Below are positions 10,191 through 13,917 of a stretch of DNA of 13,917 nt, one piece after another. The position numbers and the translations under genes were made by a program. Origin of the DNA: an uncultured Paraprevotella sp. GTDB taxonomy: Bacteria > Bacteroidota > Bacteroidia > Bacteroidales > Bacteroidaceae. The stretch is taken from positions 1 to 13,917 of the forward strand of contig CAAFWT010000222.1 of assembly GCA_900766785.1 (NCBI GenBank), in the 5' to 3' direction. The notes under the pieces were generated by a model. That model saw only the letters and a list, made by a program, of their open reading frames with translations, ran no database searches and had not been told where the DNA came from. Position 1 is the first letter of the stretch, and each line of letters opens with the position of its first letter.

Positions 10191-10397
10191 GCAAAGCCGT
10201 GTCAGCACAAACTGTTCCGATAAGCAAATCTCATCTTCAAGCAGCCTGTCACTCTCAATCAGCATAAATTACTATGCACGCATACATGTGGCATTCATCA
10301 CAAAAGCAAAAAGGTACATAACAAAGGGCAGCCCTGGGTGAATGCTTGTCTTACCAATATTTTTTTGAAACACGATTTTGCTTACATCTTACAATTT
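10191..10397. other. Gene-less stretch, no recognisable element
   Basis: I see no coding potential, RNA gene or mobile element here. A small palindrome (AGGGC-A-GCCCT, about 10326-10336) is present but has no U-tract. The stretch sits between the decayed DUF3810 fragment and the regulator's upstream region, and probably includes further degraded sequence from that gene. Confidence 0.5.
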
Positions 10398-10601
10398 TTA
10401 CCCACAAATAATCTCTTCTGCTTCATTGCTCACTCCGAGGAGATGAGCATATTCGTGAGCATAAGTGAAAGGGAAGTCGAATGGTAAGATGTCAGCATTC
10501 AAACAGGATTCAGAAAAGAGTGGTGCCATAAAGCCTGTCATTTCATGGCATGATATCATCATTTCATGCTGTGTTTGGTTTGAGGCAAAGGGATAAGTCG
10601 G
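10398..10601 (-). pseudogene. Remnant of a DUF3810-family zinc metallopeptidase gene
   Basis: A minus-strand frame with no usable start, bounded by TAG (10604-10602) and TAA (10400-10398), encodes about 68 residues. The stretch MTGFMAPLFSES, then LPFDFPFTYAHEYAHLLG and VSNEAEE, matches my recollection of the catalytic region of the DUF3810 family. That family normally shows a GFxGPFF segment, a gluzincin-like HExxH (HEYAH here) and a downstream EAEAN (EAEE here). DUF3810 proteins are membrane-anchored and a few hundred residues long; no N-terminal membrane part and no C-terminal part is readable here. The fragment lies just downstream of the tRNA-Thr terminator and is not expressible as it stands. 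The family call rests on motif memory, not a database search. Confidence 0.65.
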
Positions 10602-10604
10602 CTA

Positions 10605-10734
10605 AGGTAATAGACTATAATGATCAGGTTATAAGGGTCAGTGAATACCTACTCTTTAGGGGAATCCCTTCCCCCATGTTTTTCTAATGAGCCGTGTTCT
10701 CACAAGGACACGCGCTTGTTGTTTAAGAGGACTT
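10605..10734. other. Gene-less spacer with small hairpins
   Basis: This stretch lies between the DUF3810 remnant and the stable-RNA terminator. It contains GGGGAA-TCCC-TTCCCC (10659-10674) and an imperfect CGTGT/ACACG pair near 10693-10713, neither followed by a clear U-tract. No coding frame longer than about 30 codons with recognisable content is present. It may be decayed upstream sequence of the same pseudogene. Confidence 0.45.
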
Positions 10735-10771
10735 AAAAAATAAAGAGGAAGTCTGTGGGGACTTCCTCTTT
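10735..10771 (-). terminator. Strong intrinsic terminator of the SRP RNA/tRNA-Thr operon
   Basis: Arms 10742-10753 and 10760-10771 pair perfectly over 12 bp around a 6-base loop. On the minus strand the hairpin is followed by TTT-A-TTTTTT (through 10735). It begins four bases past the tRNA 3' end, as expected for the end of a stable-RNA transcript. Confidence 0.9.
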
Positions 10772-10775
10772 CCTG

Positions 10776-10849
10776 AGCCTCTTGTCGGATTCGAACCAAC
10801 GACCCCGAGATTACAAATCACGTGCTCTGGCCAACTGAGCTAAAGAGGC
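10776..10849 (-). tRNA. tRNA-Thr (anticodon TGT)
   Basis: The minus strand folds as a full cloverleaf of 74 bases including the discriminator. Acceptor GCCTCTT pairs with AAGAGGC; the D arm is GCTC/GAGC with AGTTGG in the loop; the anticodon loop TTTGTAA gives anticodon TGT, reading threonine ACA codons; the T arm is GTTGG-TTCGAAT-CCGAC. CCA is not encoded, so it must be added after transcription. The anticodon stem CGTGA/TCTCG contains one U-U opposition at positions 29-41. The gene starts four bases after the SRP RNA and shares its promoter and terminator. Confidence 0.96.
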
Positions 10850-10853
10850 GGGT

Positions 10854-10949
10854 GGGGAAGCTTGCCATATCGCGCCGCTACAACCTCCTGCCCTTGCTGC
10901 GATCAAGCCCTGGGGGATTCAGAGGGAGCATGCCGTATGGGACTTCCCC
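10854..10949 (-). ncRNA. ffs: Small signal recognition particle RNA (4.5S-type)
   Basis: This is the RNA scaffold of the bacterial signal recognition particle. It binds Ffh and helps deliver ribosomes making membrane and exported proteins to the inner membrane. The 96-base segment is closed by GGGGAAG at its 5' end and CTTCCCC at its 3' end, with a further CCATA/TATGG pairing inside. The interior carries the Ffh-binding hallmark: CCCCCAGG on one side of the tip and AGCAAGGGCAGG on the other (tip at 10891-10916). The apical loop reads TTGATC instead of the usual GGAA tetraloop. A consensus promoter starts the transcript just upstream, and tRNA-Thr follows after four bases, so the 3' end is probably set by RNase P. 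Ends are approximate; identity rests on motif and fold, not a covariance-model search. Confidence 0.85.
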
Positions 10950-10960
10950 ATTTCGAAATG

Positions 10961-10992
10961 CAAAGGTACACATTTATCCCTTTCGGTCCAAA
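10961..10992 (-). promoter_or_regulatory. Consensus Bacteroidota promoter of the SRP RNA/tRNA-Thr operon
   Basis: On the minus strand TTTG (10992-10989) is followed after exactly 20 bases by TACCTTTG (10968-10961). This matches the -33 TTTG and -7 TAnnTTTG elements of the primary sigma factor of this phylum. Transcription would begin about 6-10 bases downstream, right at the 5' end of the SRP RNA. Confidence 0.88.
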
Positions 10993-11060
10993 TATTCGGC
11001 CTACTATTTGCTGATGTTACTTTTCTCGCGCGCACGCATCTTTAATTGGAGAATAAGTGG

Positions 11061-11068
11061 TACATTTG
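11061..11068 (+). promoter_or_regulatory. Candidate -7 promoter element for the DUF4199 operon
   Basis: TACATTTG matches TAnnTTTG and lies 20 bases before the ATG at 11089, implying a very short leader. No convincing TTTG is found 19-21 bases upstream. It is divergent from the stable-RNA promoter. Confidence 0.5.
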
Positions 11069-11088
11069 CATGAAATATACGAAATAGA

Positions 11089-11673
11089 ATGATGAAGGAA
11101 GAGGAAAAAGTGACAGATTCTCCGAGCATGAGGGTTCACTATGCAGGAGTATGTGCGTTTTGGATAGCTGGCATGTGGGTGGTGTCATGGGTATGCATGT
11201 TGAATTTCTATAGATATCCCCTACTCTCTCTCTTGAGTCTTGTCCTGTATGCCTGGTCTGTCTTCATGCTTTACCAGATGGTGGACAAATACAAGCGGAG
11301 CATAGCTCCTCTCAGGTTCTTGGACTCCTTCTGGCTGTCCTGGAGGATATGCATCTTTGCAGGAATGGTTAGCGGCTTGGCTGATTATGTGTATCTGCGA
11401 TTCATCGATAAGGGTCAATTCCTGGAGCAGATGACAAGGATATTGTCGGATGAGCAATATGTGCAAACCATGAATGCGATGTATTCTCAACAGGAAATAG
11501 AGCAGATGAAGCTCATCATGCAAGGCATCACTCTGGGCGACATGCTTTCCAATATTCTGTTTACGGCCTTTATCCTCTCGATACCCATTTCTCTGCTGGT
11601 GGCCTATCTGACCAAACTCAAAAATCGCCGCAGCGGGGGCATAGGTTATCCCACGGGTGATGACCAGAATTAG
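11089..11673 (+). CDS. DUF4199-family integral membrane protein
   Basis: This gene encodes 194 residues with four hydrophobic segments, at about 19-38, 44-63, 81-103 and 152-175. Between the third and fourth is a soluble stretch rich in Q, E and M (about 108-148), which is the typical layout of DUF4199 proteins in Bacteroidota. No catalytic motif is visible and the family's function is not known to me. Two adjacent ATG codons (11089 and 11092) could each start it; the first is given. It is the first gene of a plus-strand operon, 30 bases ahead of a glycosyltransferase. In my recollection DUF4199 genes often precede such glycosyltransferases in Bacteroidales, which suggests a role in the same envelope process, perhaps as a partner membrane protein. 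Confidence 0.85.
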   Translation: MMKEEEKVTDSPSMRVHYAGVCAFWIAGMWVVSWVCMLNFYRYPLLSLLSLVLYAWSVFMLYQMVDKYKRSIAPLRFLDSFWLSWRICIFAGMVSGLADYVYLRFIDKGQFLEQMTRILSDEQYVQTMNAMYSQQEIEQMKLIMQGITLGDMLSNILFTAFILSIPISLLVAYLTKLKNRRSGGIGYPTGDDQN

Positions 11674-11703
11674 ATAACAGACGAATAAAACATTATCAAC
11701 ATC

Positions 11704-12666
11704 ATGAATATATCCGTTGTAATACCTCTCTTCAACGAAGACGAATCCCTGCCCGAACTGTTTGCATGGATAGAGCGTGTGACCACATCTAACCACCTGT
11801 CCCATGAAGTGATATTCGTGGATGATGGCAGTACCGACCGCTCGTGGGAGGTCATCGAGGAGCTGAGAGCACAGAACCCCGAGGTGGTCAAAGGCATTAA
11901 GTTCCGCAGGAACTATGGCAAGAGTCCTGCTCTCTACTGTGGATTTGCCAAGGCGCAAGGTGATGTGGTCATCACCATGGATGCCGACCTGCAGGACTCT
12001 CCTGACGAGATTCCAGAACTGTACAGGATGATCTGTGAGGAGAAATATGACCTCGTGAGTGGCTACAAGATGAACAGGAGCCAGGGTGACCCTCTCTCGA
12101 AGACCATCCCTACCAAGCTCTTCAATGCCACAGCGCGATGGGTGAGCGGCATTCATAACCTGCATGACTTCAACTGTGGACTGAAGGCTTACCGCAAGGA
12201 GGTGGTGAAGAACATAGAGGTGTATGGAGAGATGCACCGCTATATCCCTTATCTGGCCAAGAATGCTGGCTTCGGCCGCATAGGTGAGAAGCGTGTACAC
12301 CATCAGGCCCGCAAATTTGGAAAGTCAAAATTCATGGGACTGAACAGGTTTGTTAACGGTTACCTCGACCTGCTCTCCCTATGGTTTCTGAGCAACTTCG
12401 GACTGAAACCCATGCATGTGTTCGGATTCATTGGCACTCTGATGTTCTTGTTCGGATTCCTTGCTGTGGTGGTTGTAGGAGCCACCAAGCTGTATTACCT
12501 CTCCACAGGTGAAGCACATCCATTGGTGACGAGTAATCCCTATTTCTATATCTCGCTCACCATGATGATTCTAGGTACCCAACTCTTCGTGGCTGGATTC
12601 CTGGGCGAGCTGATAAGCAGGAACTCCATGGAGCGCAATAAGTATCTGATAGAGGAGGAATTCTAA
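11704..12666 (+). CDS. Family 2 glycosyltransferase, polyprenyl-phosphate type (DPM1/GtrB-like)
   Basis: This 320-residue enzyme probably transfers a sugar from a nucleotide donor to a polyprenyl phosphate at the inner membrane, supplying lipid-linked sugar for envelope glycans. The N-terminal GT-A domain shows VVIPLFNE at 5-12, the nucleotide-binding DDGSTD at 40-45, the metal-binding DADLQD at 93-98, DFNCGLKA at 155-162, MHRY at 177-180 and RKFGKSKF at 203-210. Two membrane segments at about 237-261 and 280-303 anchor the C-terminus, as in GtrB/ArnC-like members. Length is normal for the group. It follows the DUF4199 gene by 30 bases and precedes the lipoprotein gene by 12, so it is operonic. 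Donor sugar and final product cannot be read from the sequence. Confidence 0.92.
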   Translation: MNISVVIPLFNEDESLPELFAWIERVTTSNHLSHEVIFVDDGSTDRSWEVIEELRAQNPEVVKGIKFRRNYGKSPALYCGFAKAQGDVVITMDADLQDSPDEIPELYRMICEEKYDLVSGYKMNRSQGDPLSKTIPTKLFNATARWVSGIHNLHDFNCGLKAYRKEVVKNIEVYGEMHRYIPYLAKNAGFGRIGEKRVHHQARKFGKSKFMGLNRFVNGYLDLLSLWFLSNFGLKPMHVFGFIGTLMFLFGFLAVVVVGATKLYYLSTGEAHPLVTSNPYFYISLTMMILGTQLFVAGFLGELISRNSMERNKYLIEEEF

Positions 12667-12678
12667 GTGGGGCAAGGC

Positions 12679-13146
12679 ATGAGATATATCAGGCAAGTCA
12701 CCTCTGTGCTGATGTTTGCAATAGCGGCATTCATCTCCTGTGACAGCATCGACTGTACGCTTTACAACACGGTATCGCTCCACTGCTCGTTCTACTCGGA
12801 AGGTAAAGCTGCCAAACTGATGGACACGCTCACCGTAAGCGCCTTGGGGACTGACTCTATTCTGGTCAACAGCCTCGTGGGCGCTTCATCGCTGGAACTT
12901 CCCTTGAGTTACATGCAGGAGCAGGATACCCTGGTGCTGCATATATATGGCATGGACTATGACCTGTGCGACACCATGTGGGTGGAGAAGACCAATACCA
13001 CACACTTTGAGTCGCCCGACTGCCCCACTGCCATGTTTCATCAGATCGCATCTGTAAGGCATACACACCACATTATCGATTCCATTAGCATCACCCGAAG
13101 CCTTGTTGACTATGACCAGACTGAGAATATTCAGATTCATCTGTAG
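12679..13146 (+). CDS. Small exported lipoprotein, DUF6452-like
   Basis: From ATG 12679 this gives 155 residues. It opens with a basic then hydrophobic signal (MRYIRQVTSVLMFAIAAFIS) ending at Cys21, a lipobox-like context consistent with lipid attachment, followed by DSIDC. The rest is predicted beta-rich. Its composition and position next to a DUF6048-like gene match what I recall of DUF6452 proteins in Bacteroidales; function is unknown. An in-frame GTG at 12667 directly after the glycosyltransferase stop would add four residues before the signal sequence; the ATG fits the lipoprotein signal better. Its 3' end overlaps the next gene by 35 bases, indicating translational coupling. Confidence 0.8.
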   Translation: MRYIRQVTSVLMFAIAAFISCDSIDCTLYNTVSLHCSFYSEGKAAKLMDTLTVSALGTDSILVNSLVGASSLELPLSYMQEQDTLVLHIYGMDYDLCDTMWVEKTNTTHFESPDCPTAMFHQIASVRHTHHIIDSISITRSLVDYDQTENIQIHL

Positions 13147-13885
13147 CATATGGCTTTCTGCCATCCTTACTTCCCCCTTGCTGGCACAGGGGAAGCCCAT
13201 GCCGGCGCAGATACCTGCGGAGGAGAAGGCACCACTCTTTGGCGGAATAGCTGTAGGTGCCGACCTGGTGGGATTTGCCATGAAGGGCATGGGACTGAAA
13301 TATGCCAATATGGAGGTCTCGGGACGACTCAACTTCAAGGAGAAATACTTTCCCATCGTGGAACTGGGCATAGGAGACTGCACCCGCGAGGGAGGCGAGA
13401 ACACCAATAAGTTCAGCACCACGGCTCCCTATTACAGGATAGGTATGGACTACAACTTCAACAAGAAGGTCAATGGTAATCGCTTCTTCGGCGGACTGCG
13501 TTATGCATTCACCACGTATGACTTCGACTTCCAGAATCCTGACTTTGCCGACCCTGTCTATGGTACTTCCACGCCCATCGCCTTCAAGGACCTGCATGCC
13601 AAGAAACAATGGGTGGAGGTGTGCCTGGGTGTGGAATGCAAGTTGTGGAGCATAGTGCGCATGGGCTGGAGCCTCAGGTATAAGGTGAGCGTGAAGAATG
13701 TGAATCCCGTATATGGCAATGCCTGGTATGCCCCCGGATTTGGCAAGAACGACACATCCACATGGGGAGGTACGGTGAATCTCATGTTTGACATAGGAAA
13801 GTCAGCCCTGAGAAACAAGTCCAAGAAGCATGTGCCCAGTCCACAGGCAGAGGTTGCCACAGAGGAGACAGAGAGAAAGGAATGA
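13112..13885 (+). CDS. Exported DUF6048-like protein, possible outer-membrane beta-barrel
   Basis: This encodes 257 residues from ATG 13112, with a signal peptide at 1-25 (hydrophobic core, then SPLLAQ). Features matching the DUF6048 family as I recall it are PLFGGIAVGADLVG near the mature N-terminus, PYYRIGMDYNF, FFGGLRYAFTTYDFDF, WVEVCLGVECKLW, RMGWSLRYK and WYAPGFGK near the end. The alternating hydrophobic strands with aromatic ends suggest an outer-membrane or periplasmic beta structure. The last 30 residues are basic and then acidic, and look disordered. A TTG at 13103 could start it three codons earlier; ATG is preferred because it gives a clean signal peptide. It overlaps the preceding gene by 35 bases and the next by four (ATGA). 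Function is unknown. Confidence 0.82.
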   Translation: MTRLRIFRFICSIWLSAILTSPLLAQGKPMPAQIPAEEKAPLFGGIAVGADLVGFAMKGMGLKYANMEVSGRLNFKEKYFPIVELGIGDCTREGGENTNKFSTTAPYYRIGMDYNFNKKVNGNRFFGGLRYAFTTYDFDFQNPDFADPVYGTSTPIAFKDLHAKKQWVEVCLGVECKLWSIVRMGWSLRYKVSVKNVNPVYGNAWYAPGFGKNDTSTWGGTVNLMFDIGKSALRNKSKKHVPSPQAEVATEETERKE

Positions 13886-13917
13886 GCATAATAGAGGTAT
13901 GGTTGATAGGTGTGGCC
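13882..13917 (+). CDS. 5' end of a membrane-protein gene, possibly MntP-like manganese efflux pump
   Basis: Twelve codons are present before the window ends, starting at an ATG that overlaps the previous stop as ATGA, with AGAGAAAGGA just upstream as a possible ribosome-binding site. The residues MSIIEVWLIGVA resemble the N-terminal membrane helix of MntP-type manganese exporters in this phylum. Twelve residues cannot establish this, and other membrane proteins could begin this way. The coupling to the preceding gene is clear. Confidence 0.5.
   Translation, partial: MSIIEVWLIGVA

Noticed and set aside
10659..10674. GGGGAA-TCCC-TTCCCC hairpin as a possible terminator
   Set aside because: Short stem with no directly adjacent U-tract on either strand and no gene ending beside it.
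10605..10734. Possible upstream piece of the DUF3810 gene (YNLIIIVYYLSRLIPL in another frame)
   Set aside because: A short hydrophobic stretch only, with no residue pattern I can match to the family.
10822..11073. 83-codon open frame on the plus strand
   Set aside because: Covers the SRP RNA, part of the tRNA and their promoter on the opposite strand; no protein features.
11221..12303. 360-codon open frame on the minus strand
   Set aside because: Antisense to the DUF4199 and glycosyltransferase genes, whose motifs are clear on the other strand.
1..13917. CRISPR arrays, insertion sequences or transposase genes
   Set aside because: No regularly spaced repeats, terminal inverted repeats or transposase motifs were seen in the window.

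Overview
The window reads as an accessory-plus-core segment of a Bacteroidota genome, most likely Bacteroidales and probably a Prevotella-type organism. The support is the promoter style (TAnnTTTG -7 boxes, with one textbook TTTG-N20-TACCTTTG pair), several Bacteroidota-specific families (DUF4199, DUF6452-like, DUF6048-like, DUF3810), a 7TM-AraC regulator, and a giant secreted LamG protein ending in a GWNWI motif. Genus level is inference. The first 20 bases are Illumina adapter, so the window starts at a true contig end.

Layout. (1) Positions 21-8712, minus strand: most of one giant secreted gene of more than 2,890 codons. It has a signal peptide, three LamG domains, carboxypeptidase-regulatory-like, Big_5-like and BACON-like beta-sandwich domains, and a long conserved core of unknown function. 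Its apparent stop codon is made by the adapter, so the true C-terminus is missing. (2) 8713-8920: its leader and promoter, plus a perfect 15-bp hairpin that probably terminates the upstream regulator gene. (3) 8921-10062, minus strand: a membrane-anchored AraC-family regulator broken into two overlapping frames at a run of five Gs; one added G would restore a 380-residue protein. (4) 10063-10735: no intact gene. It holds the regulator's promoter region, a pair of short direct repeats, and a decayed piece of a DUF3810 zinc-peptidase gene with its HExxH motif still readable. (5) 10735-10992, minus strand: a compact stable-RNA operon consisting of a consensus promoter, a small SRP RNA, tRNA-Thr(TGT) four bases later, and a strong terminator. 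(6) 11061-13917, plus strand: a tight operon of a DUF4199 membrane protein, a family-2 polyprenyl-phosphate-type glycosyltransferase, a DUF6452-like lipoprotein, a DUF6048-like exported protein, and the first 12 codons of a further gene that resembles MntP.

How the parts may work together. The regulator and the giant gene are adjacent and co-oriented, with similar promoter-like blocks. This suggests, but does not prove, that the regulator controls the surface protein; if so, the frameshift would disconnect it. The SRP RNA/tRNA unit is housekeeping, and RNase P processing of the tRNA would set the 3' end of the SRP RNA. The plus-strand operon mixes an envelope glycosyltransferase with small exported proteins, suggesting an envelope-related unit of unknown detail.
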